Origin: Malurus cyaneus samueli
Taxonomy: Eukaryota > Chordata > Aves > Passeriformes > Maluridae
DNA length: 64,000 nt
Direction of reading: 5' to 3'
NCBI GenBank assembly: GCA_009741485.1
Contig: CM019216.1
Span: forward strand, 52,153,943 to 52,217,942
Part shown: positions 24,601-38,700 of the stretch, one piece after another
Numbering within the stretch: the stretch's first letter is position 1
Layout of the letters: every line of letters begins with the position of its first letter
The notes under the pieces: model-generated
Databases searched by the model: none
What the model was told of the DNA's origin: nothing
Seen by the model: the letters and a program-made list of their open reading frames with translations, nothing else
Program-made: the position numbers and the translations under genes

Positions 24601-27600
24601 GTAAATAAATAATATAGTCTGATACCATATAGAAAATTCGTGACAGAACTGAGAACAGAAGGTTTTTCTTCATTGTGAGCCCTGTGGTTTCTTACTGAGT
24701 CATACTCTTTTTGTTATGTTCTTACTCATTGAGAGGTGCTGATTTATACCAATATATTTTTGTCTGGCTTTAAAAAACTCAAATCATAGACATAGTCCAG
24801 AGCTCAACACACTTCACAACTCCCTCCAGAGTCCCTGCTGACTCACTGCACAAATATTTAATCTTTTGGTCTTCTGCTAGTGTCTTCTTTAAAAGTACTC
24901 TTTAGAAGTACAGTATGGCCTTGGTCAGCAACTCTAAGAGTAATGTTTTGGCAGAAACTTTAAATCAAACTGAAGGTAAGAACTGAAGACTGGAAAATAC
25001 AGTACAAATGGAATTGAGCTGAGAAAACAAAATAAAATATAAATTTTAGTTCAGGTTTCCATTTTTATGGCTGTGTAGCCTTTCCAATAAATAAAAGGAA
25101 AGGTCTTCTAGCTTCTGGGTGACCTGAAGGGGCCACTTGTACTTTGTTGCTGAATCACATGTCCATTATTTGCCATCACATGCTGTTCTTTCCTGTTAGC
25201 TTCAGATATTTAGCATTTACCCTTTCTTTTTGGCAAGCCACAGCAACAGCAGCCCTTACATTTGAAAGGAAATTGTCAATATGAAATAAAATTGGGACGC
25301 CTTGCACATTCGCAGTGCAAGGTCTGAGCCCAGAGAAGCAAGTTAGTAATGTCACCCACTCCTTGAAATCAGGTGATTTCTAGGAATTTCCAAATAAGGT
25401 GCCAAAAATTGCCCCTAAGATCAATGGAAACGGGAGTTTGTTCTTGGGTCTTGCGATGAATTGTTAAAAATCTGTAAGCTGAAGTTCCCTTTGCCTGTTT
25501 CAGTTAAGGAAAGGGATGTACATTGCTAAGAAAAAATTGAGTTGCTGAAATGTATTTCTTTGTTGCTGGGAAACATTTTCTCCCACATGGAATATGTCAG
25601 TCACACAGGAAATGCAGTCATTTTCATGGTTTTAATTATTTCCACTGAGAAAGTGTTTTGTTTTCTCCTGAAAATCTTATTGTTGTAAAAATAAACAACT
25701 AAATGTCATTAACGCTGTGCTTTGACTTCTTGCTGGTTTTTGGCCGCAACTGGCAATCTGAAAGCAGTTTTACATGCATTCATTAAAACCAAATGTCTGG
25801 GTAAAGCTTTCCAAAGTCCATCAGAATTTTCAAGTCATTGCAGGCAAGCAGGAAATGAAAGCAGCCTCCAAAGCAGAGGTCGTTTTGTGTTCTCCCAGCA
25901 GTCCTGAAGAAGTGTGCAGTGGACACACCTGCAGTGTGGTAAAAGCTTCAGGTCACCTGTTCCACAGAACCTTTGTCACCTGGGCCCGTTAGCAGGTAGC
26001 AAAGGTGGTCTTCAGCAGGCATTGTGCATCTGGAGGTGTCTCAAGTTTACTTTGACCACCACTGCCCTTCAGAACTGGAGATATTGAAAACTCAGTAGGT
26101 AGAGTGACAGACCTGTTAAGAACCCAGGAAAAGCCAGGAGAGGCTCTTTGGAAGAAATGGAGCTTTTCTGCCCCAGAATTCTTTCCTCTCTGTACACCAA
26201 AATTCCATCTTTTGAAATACAGGTAGGGGAAATGCTGTGCTGGCAGTGCTTTGACAGGGAGGGGACAGCTTTCTCCTCTGTGACATCCTGGAGGGGCAGG
26301 TAGGCACTTTACTGGTAGAGAGAGGCCAAGGAGAAAATGGCTCATGTGCTTCCCACCAAAATGACATTTTCTTTCAATTGCTATGAGGAGGGAGGGAATG
26401 CCCCTTAAGCACCAGCTCTCTGGTCCCTCACACCATCTGCTGTAGCTCCTGGAGGCAGGCCATGCCTCTGTGGGCGGTAGCTGCCTTGTTACCTGACATG
26501 GATCAGTCGGGTGCACCTATGGGACCCCCTGGGAACCTCATCAGGGAGGAAACCCTCAGTTGGGCTGCAGCCTCAGAGAGGATCCCCAAACACACTCCAA
26601 AAACACTTGGTGGGGGTTGCAGCCTGCTGCAATTCAGAGGCTGACATTTGCTCTTTTGACTTTTGAGGTTTTATTTGCTTTTTATTAAAAAGCCCAAGAG
26701 CCCAAGATATATATCACCTCTGGAAAAGCTGATTTTTCGACATCCTGGGTAGAAGCAAACCCTCTCTTGTAATTTTCTGTTTAGTTTACCAGCATGATTT
26801 GTATGCAGGAATTCCCTGAGCAGCTGAGAGCTGCAGCCTGGGGAGCCTGCTGCTGCCTCCCTCCATGCCCCTGGTAAAGGCAGACAGCCTCTCGACAAGG
26901 CAAGTGCCACCTGTCCCCAAGATCCCTGTCATCCTAACGCGGCTGCTTTGGCTGACTTCTGTGCAACAAGAGACCTTAGCACCAAGATTTGGGCATCTCT
27001 GAAAACTACTACACAAGTTCTGGTGCACTCATTTGCCTCCTACATGGCATAGGCTGCCAGCCTATGAGCGGCTCCACTCAGCAGACACCCTCCTCCCCCT
27101 TTCTCATTCAGATTCAGACTCTGTGCTGCTCAGTTTGGCTTAAACCTCTCTGTTGCAGGCTAATCACTGAAGCATTAGTTGTTTAAATTCACACTGATGA
27201 AATTAGTGCTGGCAAAGCTCAATGGACTGTCTGTGGTACAGCATGTGTTGTGCTGGGCACTCACAGTGCCCTGAAGGGCCACTGCACTGCCTCTGAGCAA
27301 GAATGCCCTAAGGAAAGAATGTCTGAGATGGGGTTCACAGCAAACAGGGTGCACACAATGCTCTAGCCTTCCAACACAGCTTGAAACTTCAGCAGGTCTT
27401 GTCAAACAAGAGAGAGCAAAGCACAATTTGGTGGCTAGTCCTGATAAAGTTTAGCTCTTGGACCGGACTTTTCTGCCATGGACATAGTGCATGAGGAAGA
27501 TTTCTGGGTTCATAGAGTCAATAGGCAGAAAGTTACTGACTTGGCTGAAGTTAATTTCACACCACAAAAAGTAATCAGAAACTCCAGGGTAGCACTGAAG

Positions 27601-28789
27601 TGGCTGCTTAGTTGCAACTACTCATATGAGAACAAGGAAACTTGCAAGTTTCTTTCTGGCTCCTCTGGGAAAGTAAAGAAACCATTTTGCTTTTCCAATA
27701 ATCTCACTGATATTTGGGAAAGCTGGTGACGAGTTTTGGCACTACCTTCAAATTCTCCTCCTTCAGACTGGAAACTTTGAACACATCTCTCACACTTCAC
27801 CTTGTCCAGATGTTACCCTTCCCTAGGTAATTACCAACATGCACAACACCTCTAAAGCAAAGTCTCTTTTTCCTGGTCTGTGGCTTTCCCAAATTGCACC
27901 TTCACTTTTTTGCAGTGGGTGTCTGCTGCCTCCTGATAGCAGCTCTGAAATGTCAGTTGTACTCAGTGAATAGGACCCCACATCCCCCACAACATACACA
28001 CTCATGTTTTCTCACTCCAAACTCTTTGGCCACGTCCTCTCCTCTACCTGAATCCACCCAAGGGGGCAAAGCAGTGAGCTTTGACAGCAGTGAGCAAAGA
28101 AAATCAGGCCTCCAGTAACCCTTTGAAAAAAGTACCAGTCACTGTAAGACATCTGACTTTGGAATGGCTCTCTAGGATTTAGAGATTTTTGTGACTAACA
28201 AGTTTAGACATATATATACATGTTTACTATTGTGGGGTTTGGATCCCTTGCCAATTCTAGAAGCTAATACACTCGTGCCAGCTTTCAAACTCTTGGACAC
28301 ATGCCATGGAAATCAGAGGCAACATATTAAAGTGCCTAATCCCTGGAGTCTTATGATTATCACAGCTACACAACTCACTCCCTTAGCTGTAGAAACTTGA
28401 AAGCCTAAGTTAGTTAATTTTTATTCATAGACACTCAAGATTGAGAACATGAATTAAATAACTCAGCACTTTTATTTTTAAAAGCCATGTTTTCTAAGCC
28501 AGTATTTTGATTTTTATTTTATGTAAGGTTTAACATTTACATGTGTAACATTTTATCTTCAGCTCGAACACACATGACAAGAAAATTGAAGAGAGGAATC
28601 AGCTTTATGGATAGAAGACATTTAATCTTTCAGCTTTATGACAGTGAGATAGTTGGAACAGTCCAGCCCTTGCACGATTGATATGATTAGGGCAGTAGTG
28701 GGCAGGTACCCTAAGGACAGTGCTCAGATGTGCAGCAACACACACCTGGTCCCAGTTTTAGCTGGAATCAAGCTGGGTGGGAGGCACTG

Positions 28790-29058
28790 ATCAGTGCTCA
28801 GGAATGGGCTGAGCATCAGTGAGTAGGAGTTGAGCAATGGTATTGTGCACCACTTGGGTTTTTTAGGTTTTCTCTCTTCCTCTCTGATTTGATGATGATG
28901 ATGATTATTATTATTTACTTTGTTTCAATTATTAAACTGCTCCTATCTCAATCCACCATTTTACTTTTTTCCCTTATTCTTTTCCCTATCACACCAGGGC
29001 AAGTTAGGGGAGTGAATGAGAGGCTGCATGGTATTTAGTTGTCTGGGGCTAAACCACA
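28790..29058 (+). mobile_element. Avian LTR 3' fragment
   Basis: The order of blocks is typical of a common avian LTR: a GGGCTGAGCATCAGTGAGTA block, GAGCAATGGTATTGTGCACC, a GAT/ATT microsatellite (28891-28917), then ATTATTAAACTGCTCCTATC. It finishes with GGGGCTAAACCACAACA. The end at 29058 has the CA expected of an LTR terminus. The 5' end is missing or too diverged to place, and no internal retroviral sequence is present. Identification is from memory of the family. Confidence 0.6.
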
Positions 29059-29843
29059 ACACCCCTAAAAGGCAGGTTTTCAGTTTGCCAGTTAAAAGGG
29101 AGGACATGAACACAGGTTGAAACTGCTTCATTCACCTGAAATCCTCCCCGTCAAGGGAGACACCTGTGCCAGTGGCAAGCTAGAGCAGTGAGGGCTGGAG
29201 AACACAGCTGTAGTGGAATTCCCCTAAACTATTTGCCTATGTCTTTTTGCAGGTGTTGGGAGCCCAGGGAAGGAGCAGAGCAACTTGCCTCATCAAAGTC
29301 TCTGCCTTTTCATCGGATCCTGGTTCCTCAGAGATAATGGGTGTCATGGAGCAAGTGGGATTTTTGAGAAAAAGCAGAAGGGCTACTGCTCTGCATGGTA
29401 ACTGCAGCTGGCCAGGGGCTTTCAGACAGTAGATGGGCTTTGCACTTACTGTGTGGACTCTGCAGTCTGCTGGAGCTGCTCAGGCTGCTCTCAGATTTGG
29501 CATGTCTGCTTTAAGACAGCTTTCAGAGCCTTCCCACATCATTCCATCCCTCCAGTTTCGTTTCCAAGTGACTACTAGATCAAATTGAGGTTCAATCTCT
29601 GTAGGTTGCTGTGAGTTTAGACAGGAGAGATTCCTGGGCAGCTCGACAGGCATGGGGGCCACCTGGTTCCCTGCAGATGTGGCTCCTGCCTGGGCTGTGC
29701 CACTCTGGGAAAGAGAAAGCTAGAGACCAACTCACAACTGTCTCAGCATCAGCTTGTGTTATGCGTCCCTGCTTAACTAAACAGCAAAGGGAACTAAACT
29801 TCTTCTTGATGACAAGACAGGTTTGTCTCAATGACTCATATGA

Positions 29844-29987
29844 CAGATAATCACAGATATTCAGAGTTGAAAGCAACCCACAAGGATCATCAAGTCCAAC
29901 ACTTAAGTAAATGGCTGGTATGGGGATCAAGCCCACCACCTTGGTGTTATTTACACCATGCCTCTGACCAGCTGAACTAATCTCAGG
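29844..29987 (-). mobile_element. tRNA-Ile/CR1 composite SINE (TguSINE1-like)
   Basis: The minus strand reads as a near-complete tRNA-Ile relic. It has a box A TAGTTCAGCTGG, an AAT anticodon region (GGTGTAAATAACACC), and a box B GGCTTGATCCC with CATACCAGCC as acceptor stem. This runs into a CR1-like tail (GTTGGACTTGATGATCCTTG) and a short TGATTATCTG-type end. The tail is shared with the copy at 3775-3935, so both belong to one family. Confidence 0.82.
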
Positions 29988-30739
29988 GTCCTATAAACAT
30001 GTTCTTCATGCTTGGGTACTGCATAGGTTGATGTTATGCACAAGAGCACCTGGAAATACTATTGCAAAAAGCAGCTCTGCACAAGCCGGTAAATCCCAGA
30101 GGCAGAGGATATTTGTGCTTCTGTTTCTCTGCACTTTTGTGCACATGCACAACAGATTGTTTAATATCTGTACTGCATACAGTTTTTTTTCACAAACTCT
30201 CACCTTGTTCAGTACACAAAGGAGATCAAAATTAGCTAGTAATAGAGTGGAGGTCTGCGGTACATCAGAACTCAATCTGAGAAAACGCAACCATCGCTGC
30301 TGCCTTTATAACCTACAGTGATAGTGAGCATTATGATGTTTGGCTTTTTCCAGCCTGTGGTACTAACCTTGGAAATGGACATAATCTATCATGGAAATAT
30401 AGTTAACAGTTTCCCTATAAAATGCTAGATGATGCTGTAATCTATAAAAATTTCATAAGACTGAATTAATCCACCTTTACAACATGCCAAAAAGATGAAT
30501 GGATAGCATTAACTCTGTATTGGGGTTGAGTAACTAAGATGTGTCATTTTAAAGCCCAAAACATCCTTTATATTTGGATATCCAATTTGGGAAACCTAGG
30601 CTCTGTCTTTGTGATTTACTATTAACTAAGTCTTAAAACATGTAAAGGCAGTTACGATTGACTTTGTTCGCACTTGGGAGTCTGGAACATAGACGATAAT
30701 AAAGCTTCAGCATTTCAGATCATGCAACGAGGAAAAATA

Positions 30740-31570
30740 AGTCTGACAGCGTCCCCTGTAGGCCACCTAGTCCATCTTCCCGCACTAACAAAAGGTCAGC
30801 TATCTCAGTCTTCATTGAGTATCTTTATTGCTAAACTTTTCCTGCGTAACCTGCTCTTCAAAAATGCCCAAAACCAGAGATTTCCCTGGCTTCCAAGGCA
30901 AATCTCTTCCAGTGCCTAATTATGTTCATCGTTAGACTCATGTTCATATTAAACCATTAAACCAAATGCCAGTCCATCTTTCTTTGCATTGTTCCCTGGG
31001 GACATGAAGATATTTCTCTGCTCTTTGAAGACATTGGATATCTGCTGCTGGACCAAGAGTGCTCATTCAATCACACCCTCTTTGGGGAATGTTGCCCAGA
31101 ATGGAACATGAAACACCAGTGGAGGCCTCAGGGCTGCTGAGTAAAGCAGAAGAATTTCTTCATGACTCTTAAGCGCTACTTTTTCTGCTTATATGTTGCA
31201 AATGTGATCCTCGCATTGCTTCACAAGAGTGTCAACATTATTGCTCATTAATAACATGGGGCATGCTACAACCCCAATTCCTTTTCTGCAGAACTATTAG
31301 CCAGCCTGCCACATCCCATTTCATAATTCTGTAGTAAATTACTCTTACTCAAATGTATAATTTTGTGGTCTAGTTGACCTATTATCCACACTTTTCCAAC
31401 TCTCTATAGTAATGTGTCAGTCTTTGCCTCTCCAGCTCTCCTCCCAGCTGGGTGTTACTTGTGGTCTCCTACACAAAGTTAATACACACATCCCCTAATG
31501 ACATGAGTGATGGAGGAGAAAGCAAAAAAAGACAAGCAGACCCAGGACAGACCACTGTGGAAGTGATAAG
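30740..31570 (-). mobile_element. Ancient, degraded CR1/L3-type LINE relic
   Basis: A run of blocks in the order found in old amniote CR1 copies: 'gcctaattatgttcatcgtt', 'ccagtggaggcctcag', 'gtaaagcagaagaattt', and near the right end 'cccaggacagaccactgtgg'. The left end looks like the 3' end, giving minus orientation. It is heavily mutated and no reading frame survives. Boundaries are approximate. Confidence 0.55.
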
Positions 31571-32017
31571 AAATTTTCCTTCAACTTGACAATTATTAGT
31601 TAATTACTCTTAATATTTATTAAGAGTTAATAGCAAATAATTGTAGTGTTCCCACTGCAATTATTTTCCATGCATTTAAGAAACAAGGCATCTACCAGTG
31701 AACAAACTGACTTGGAGATTCTAGTGTAAGTGACTTCCCCAGAATCAGGTGACAAACAGGCAGGGGTTGAAGCTTGACTTTAATCTACTTCCACAACAGG
31801 GCAATTTTTTTTCCTGCTGTTCAGTTCAAAACTCCCTGGGCTGACTGGATGCGGGCAACTCTTCTGAAGGAGAGTGAAGGACAAGGTGCAGCTTCTTTGG
31901 CATCAGGAGCTGGGAAGCAAGGACATAACCTGTTCCTTGAAGACAGCGCCTTCAGAGATTTCAACTTTGAAGCTGTAGCATGCCTACACATGCCCTAACT
32001 ATTGATTTAACCAAACT

Positions 32018-32019
<2 letters not shown>

Positions 32020-32065
<46 letters not shown>
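32020..32065. repeat. Poly(T) run, 46 bp
   Basis: 46 uninterrupted T. Its length nearly equals the 45-T run at 58661-58705. No poly(A) signal or retrocopy is evident on the right side. Confidence 0.9.
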
Positions 32066-32073
<8 letters not shown>

Positions 32074-32523
32074 AGGAAAGCATTCTCAGCACAAAGATTA
32101 CCCCTGCTAACTGTCGAGCTTATTGGGTGTCCTCTGAGGGTCTACCTTTAAGAAACCATTGCCTTTACATGCTTCGCCCTCTGCTGACAGGAAGAAAAAC
32201 AGGAGACCTGATGTGGAATTCATAAGACGTTTGGAGGGAATTACCCATTACTGGCTATTCGCCTTTTCTCACAGAAACACATTTATATACATTACACCAA
32301 TGTCATGTGCCTCCTTTATCAGAATAGTATCATAGTCTTTGCATTACATAAATCCATCAGAACTGTGAGCTCACAGAAGCAGGTTTTGTGTGGTTGCTTT
32401 CTGCTTCTTGAACACAGACACGCAAAATAAGCTTTTGTTTTATGGGTCTCTGATGAATACATTTTGGAGGGAGGGAATCCATTGCTTTTAATGGGAATAT
32501 TTTTGAACGATCCTAAAAGGATT

Positions 32524-32537
32524 GGGGGGGGGGGGGG
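32524..32537. repeat. Poly(G) run, 14 bp
   Basis: 14 consecutive G followed by A-rich sequence. Such runs are hard to sequence, so the exact length is uncertain. Confidence 0.9.
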
Positions 32538-34644
32538 AGAAAAAAAGTTCTAATTTTTATTCCACTAGAGGTCACCAGCGCTATAGTTTTCAAATACTAC
32601 TTCAAGAAAGAACAGGATAATTTCAGTTTAAGCAGTTCACTTGGGATTTAACTACATGATGTGTTTGACCAGCTAATCATTCAAGAATAACCATACCAAA
32701 CTACTTTCGAGAACCATCTCACAGATTTTTGCTTTGGTAGCTGATCTTTTTCTTGGGGGTGAGGGACCAAATAAAAACCCACCCAACCAACCAATGAAAC
32801 CTCAACACTTTAATTTTGTACCAGTGTGTTCACACCATAAAAGACAGCTTAGAAAAGTTAGATCATTTGAAAATAAGTACACTGAGAAATCATTTTGAAG
32901 TTCTGAAACTACAATTAATAAAGGGAATATTCACTAATAAGAGAGTAAATTAAAACAAGGATTTGAAATTACATTCTGTGCTCCTTCTTTCCTGTGACCC
33001 ACTCAGTAAAAGAGGACCAGAGAGGATGTTTTTTGTCAAGATGCATTAACCCAGACTTGACAATAGCCCTATGGCTACTCCAAAGTCTATAACTCTTTGC
33101 AGCAGGCAGATACCAATTCCTGTGGCACTCCTGCTGCCTCCTTCCTGCAGCCATATGGGGATCTAGTCTGGGGTTACAGCAACAATTTAACTCATGAGGG
33201 ACACACTCAGGTCAGGCATTGCTTTTGCTGCAGTGCTGTGCTCTCAGCTACCCTGCCTCTTCCCAGGGGCTCAGAGCTGATCTCAGCAAGTGGTTGTCAT
33301 ATCTCCGTTGTGAGTGGAATCACAGCTGGCTAATACCAAACCTATTGTGATACGTTACACAAAACATAGATCATCAGAGCCAAGGGTGAGTGTAACAATT
33401 ATTAAATTGGTTCCCTGTCTCTCGCACATCTGAAGATAGTAGTATTCCAAAGGGAGCAGCAAAACTGCCCTTCTCCTGCAGCAATCCAAGGTTTATCACA
33501 GCTTCCCTCTTGTTCCCCCGCAGCAATGTTGCATCCACTTTTCTTCCCTCTAAGCTGCACCTTGCAGTTATCCCTCTCCATTCATTGAAGAGGGGTCAAG
33601 TTGAAGCCTTACTTAACCTAAGGCTTTAGCACGGCCTTGCCTTGTCACCTCACCCTATAAAAAGGATCAGGTCCTAGAGCAGAGCTGTAGCCTATCTATA
33701 TTGGTCCAGGTTGTATTTTTCCATGGATAATGCAATCACAGGCCTCAGTGTGCTCTTCCAGAGGGGAGTAGGGCCATCACACATCCTGCTGCTGCAGGAG
33801 ATAAGGGTGCACAATAGCCCGGTTCATGGTGCGCAGCCTGTAGCACACCAAGATGAACTTCACCTCTGCTGACAGACCAGGTCAGGGGTCAGGCAACAGA
33901 AAACAAAAAGAGTCTCTTCCCAGAAAGTCATGCACTGCTCATGAATCAACAGATATCAACGGCAAATACAGCTGCCAAACACTGTGCAGCTCCATGAGCA
34001 ATGGCTTATACATAAACCATTTGATGAGTTCATACACACCTTCGCAGAAATCTTCCCCTTCTTTGTTCTGCCCCCAACATTTTGCAAAGCTTTACTGCAG
34101 TTATCTCCTTGTTCTCCTGTCCACTTTTTGGTCTCCCCGAATTCCTAACCTCACTCCTCAATGGACATATCCTTGTCTGTGCACCACCAGAGGAGGTCAG
34201 GAGACAAGGGACCATCCCTATGCATGAAACTCAGAGCCCCTGCAATCCCCATCAGCAATGGAGCAGTTCGGCTTCTGCCTGTGAGAGAGCAGCAAGTGCC
34301 AGGCTGGGAGCAATTCTTGATAGGGCTATGCTGTCTCTGGGTGATTTGAGTGCTTGCCAAAATGTTACTCCACGCAAAACTCAGCTGTGGGGGGAGCATG
34401 GCAGAGAGACAGAGAAGGTAGCTGTAATTTCCTTATGTTTCTGGCAGCAACTAATGATTTAAGGTATGAGCAACAGCAAAACTCTCACCAGTTTATCTGG
34501 GCCACTCCAGTGTTGCATGGCTGGAGCAGGAACTGAAGCAGGGTCTTTCCAGCATTGCACTGCACCACAATTTTGGAAAGAACACCTGAGCCACTGTATT
34601 TGTGAACAATTTTATTCCTAATGACACTTGACAAACATCAGTTT

Positions 34645-34696
34645 TCTTCATTTCATGTGTGTCTTCATTTCACATGTGACTTCATTTCAGTGTGTC
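34645..34696. repeat. 18-bp imperfect tandem repeat, three copies
   Basis: Three successive copies of a TCTTCATTTCATGTGTG-like unit, the later two with CACATGTG and CAGTGTG endings. Intergenic, no known function. Confidence 0.75.
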
Positions 34697-36669
34697 TCAG
34701 CAGCATTGTCACTGCAATGAAGTCTGTGTGGTTAGGGATAGCATGGTGCTTCTCTAGTTCTCCTCTCGGTCATTGCTAACATCACTTTTGCCCTTTCCGG
34801 TTCAGGGTCAAAGAACCAATGTGCACAGCTTAAGACACTTGGACAGAATAAAATTTGCCTTTCATGAAACCATGGATGTTCACCCCCTTGGTAATTGCTT
34901 TTGCTCTCCTTGGTCCCATTTATAAACCACAGGTAGGATGGACAGGATGAACAGGGATTGATCATTCACTATCCTAGTAATTCTAGGTCATCAGGGAAAA
35001 GAGTAGAAGAGAGATCTGGGAGAAGAGATCACTCACAGCCATTGTCAAACATCACAGTCCTCCCACAGTAGAAACTGACAGGCAAGGCATGAGCTGTGGT
35101 GTTCGACCTGACACTTTTCTCTCGTATCAGGAAATGAGTGTTACCTCGAGAAGGCGGGATGACAGGACAGGGAAATGCACTTGTTTGAAATTTAATCTGG
35201 TAAGCCAGAACGCAAGTGGTAAGGAAGAACATTTTCTGTGGTTTCTGCACAGGCTCACTGCTGAAGTGAGCACCGTATGTCCCCTGCGGGCTTGCAGAGC
35301 CGAGACTGAAAGCCTGGCTGTCTCACCTTGCTCGCTGTTGCTGTCAGAGTTGACCAGGACAAATATCCATCAAGCTAACAACGTCCCTGCAGCAGAACTG
35401 AGCGCAGGCTGTCAAACCCAGCTCAGAAACACAGTAAGTATTTGACCTGTCAAGCTCCCTGCTAGCAGCTGCCTGCCTGGGCTCGGGGATGTTCACATCA
35501 TCTCCTTCAGGAGAGCAGCTTGCAGGTACCTTCAGTTGAGCTCCAGGCTGCCCATGCATTCGTGCAGGCACGCTCTGCTTACAGGGCGTACGCCCTCCCA
35601 GGGGCGGGCTCGACCTGCAGTTTGAGAAAGAGGATTTCTTACTTCTGGCATGCAATATCACGCCTCCTCCTAAGCACAGCAAACTGGTGCTTCCGTCATG
35701 TGGTTTTGGATTAACCCAAATTGGAAAAGCTTCTTATATCACTTACCTGGAGGGTAGAAAATCTGACCTATTGTGCTCTTCATGCTGTTGAGGTAAAAAG
35801 GATTAAGATAGAAGTAGTATACATAGAGTGGAAGAATATCAGGGTATACCCTGCTGATTTCAAGATGCAGCTGCTATCAGTGTTTGGGTTTGTGTGTCTG
35901 CACCTTCTCTTTTGTTACATTTGGAGTGTAAATTAACTTCCATACAAGCCATTAAGTAGATGTTATTAATAAGCTTCTTTGAGGAAAATCAGTATATTTT
36001 ATTTAAAATAAATGCAATTAAAATTCTCTTCTGATGAAGACTTTATAAAAGTTCTATAATCCTAGCTCTTGAAGATATATTGGCAAGATGACACTATACT
36101 TAAAGGAGGGAAGGGGATTAGATTATGCATTTGATGTGATAATCTAGGTTCTGAATTGATTCTTCATTTTAGTAACGGTGCTTTTCCAGACTGCCTTTTC
36201 AGAGTGCAGATTTCAATAATAAATTTTTTAAAAGGCACGTTTATAGAGGACTAAGCTTCCTGGAAATACCACAATCGAACTCACAAGCTTCTTAACATCC
36301 TTTTTATATCCTGATGGTGTAATCAGTGTATTTTTGTCTTTAGCCAGCAAGTAATTTGGCATTAGCACTTCACCTTATTTAGGTTGGTTGAAAAAGACTC
36401 CTGATTTATGGTGAACATGAGGAGAGAATCTAAACCTGTAAGGACCAACAGCCTGAATTTAGGAAAGGTAACAGAAAGCATTGTACTTAGAGCTAATAAC
36501 ATTGTGGGAACAGGGTACTGTCAGGAATTTCAGTGCTTTAGCAGGACTCCCTTATTTTATCATAACAACCATGATGGCCAAATTTTCCTTTCAGTTTTAA
36601 CTATTAAAACACATAGAACTCTTCTTTGGCCTGACTATAATTTATATTGGTATAAATATCAGTAGGTTT

Positions 36670-36674
<5 letters not shown>

Positions 36675-36701
<27 letters not shown>
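36675..36701. repeat. Poly(T) run, 27 bp
   Basis: 27 consecutive T in intergenic, AT-rich sequence. Confidence 0.9.
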
Positions 36702-36705
<4 letters not shown>

Positions 36706-38700
36706 ATTTAAAATTTACCTTTCTTTGAAACCTGGCCAATTTAAAAAAGATATAAACAATATTTACAGTTTTTCAGATAGAAATAAATTTCTATTTGGAT
36801 TTAGGACTAATTTGGTACCTAATTATTCTGCAGCAAATCATTTATGAGTCTATGAATTAAAGATCTTGGAAGTTGGGATAAAAACTTCTCTGGAAACAAA
36901 AAGTGAACAAATGATTTAGGAAAAGTTAAGATGTCCTTACTTTTTAGATCTGATAGGATTGTGGTTAGAGATGTCTACAACTTAAAAAAAAAAAAAAGGT
37001 TGGATTGTAGAGGCTTGCTATGCCATGAACATGACAGGGCAGAACCTGAATCAACAGATTCAGAAAGAAAGCTGTCCAATGTGCACTTCAGGGCCTTCTA
37101 CAGAATATTAAGCTTCCATCTATGGAGGGAAAAGAGAAGACTTGAGATTTCTTGGTTGCAGAGAAAATACCTTTGTCTGAATCTGATAGGGACTCAGTGT
37201 TGAGAATGTGACAAAGGGCAGAAAAATAGAGCGGATCACAGGCAAATGGGGTGATGGGTTTGCAGGTGTCATCTTTGTCAAACCAAATTATAATTACAAT
37301 TTATCCACTACACAGAGGTGGATAAACAGAGAGGTATAATAGATCCTACTTTTAGTATGTGGTTACATGAGTAGCTGCTGAATTCTAAACTGTAAGCAAT
37401 GTGCATCTTATCTCCACGTGTTATGGGTTTGGGTATTGCATGTGCCTGTATGACTAATACAAGTGTCATCCATCAGCAGTGAACATTGTGCCAGGAGTAC
37501 AAGAACATTGAAAACTGAATTCTTGAATTCTCATCCAGGGAAGGGTATTGATCTCTGTTTTTAAACAGCCTTTTCGAAAACACAGTTCTGGAACTGATGA
37601 AGCACTTTTTTTTTTCCCCTTGAAGAGGACTCTCAGGATGACATGATAACATAAAGGTACATTGGCTGCAACAGATGAAAGCTTAGCTGAAATGAAAACA
37701 TTGAGTAGAGACCATATACTTGGCTACACATCGGAAAAATAATCACTGCTTGGTTCACGTGCATCCATGAAAAGCTATAGCATAGATGCAAATAATCTTT
37801 GCAATTTCTCAGACTTGGTAGATATTTGCAATTTGTCTAATTTAGAACTGTCATATAAAACTGCCCCCAACAGAAAATGATAAGGATATATTGTCAAAAA
37901 ATATTTTCATTATAAAAACCTGCTTGTAATTTTCAAGTGATTATGGGACTAATTTTTTTTTAATTGCACAGGAAGTTCATATTGATTTCAGTAAAGTCAA
38001 TCTTGTTGTACAAGAACCAAACTGACAGAAAGAGATAAGAATCAAGCTCACTCTGATTTTTCTTACTTTACAATCAGTAATCTTCCCAAAATAATTTTAG
38101 CAAATTATATTTATCAAACTTATCAAGTTAAAAGGTGTGAACTGCATTCAGACACTCAAGATGAGCGTTTTTGGATTCCTGAAATGACTGGAGACCTGAG
38201 TACATAATAGGAAGAAGAAAAGCTAGGATGCGTGAACATCTTTAGGAAAAGATTATCTGGATTCCATTTATGCTTGTGTGGAAGATAACACTACTTCTCT
38301 CTGAGCCACTATATTTGAAACACTATAGTGCCACTATAGGGCCCTGACACATAGGGTTGTACACAAGCGAAACAACAACAAAATTGCTGTTACCAACAGC
38401 CAACTACTGGACTGCAGCCTTTTAGCATCTCTAAACCTCCAGCTGCAATCCCATGGTCCAAAGGGATTGATTTTCCATAGCCCAGCTGGATGGCCATGAG
38501 TGGCTTTAACACATACATGAGAGTTCTGAGGTAAAGTCTCACTTTTGCCAGAATATTGCTGTTCTGCTCCCCTGTACAACTCCACCCCTGTGTGGGACCA
38601 TTATTCTGCATCATAATAAGGAAAAGGGTCAGTGTTATGGGACCCTTCTCTTCTGGTTAAATGAACTGCTATTTTGGCTCAGTGGTCTGTGGAAACACAT

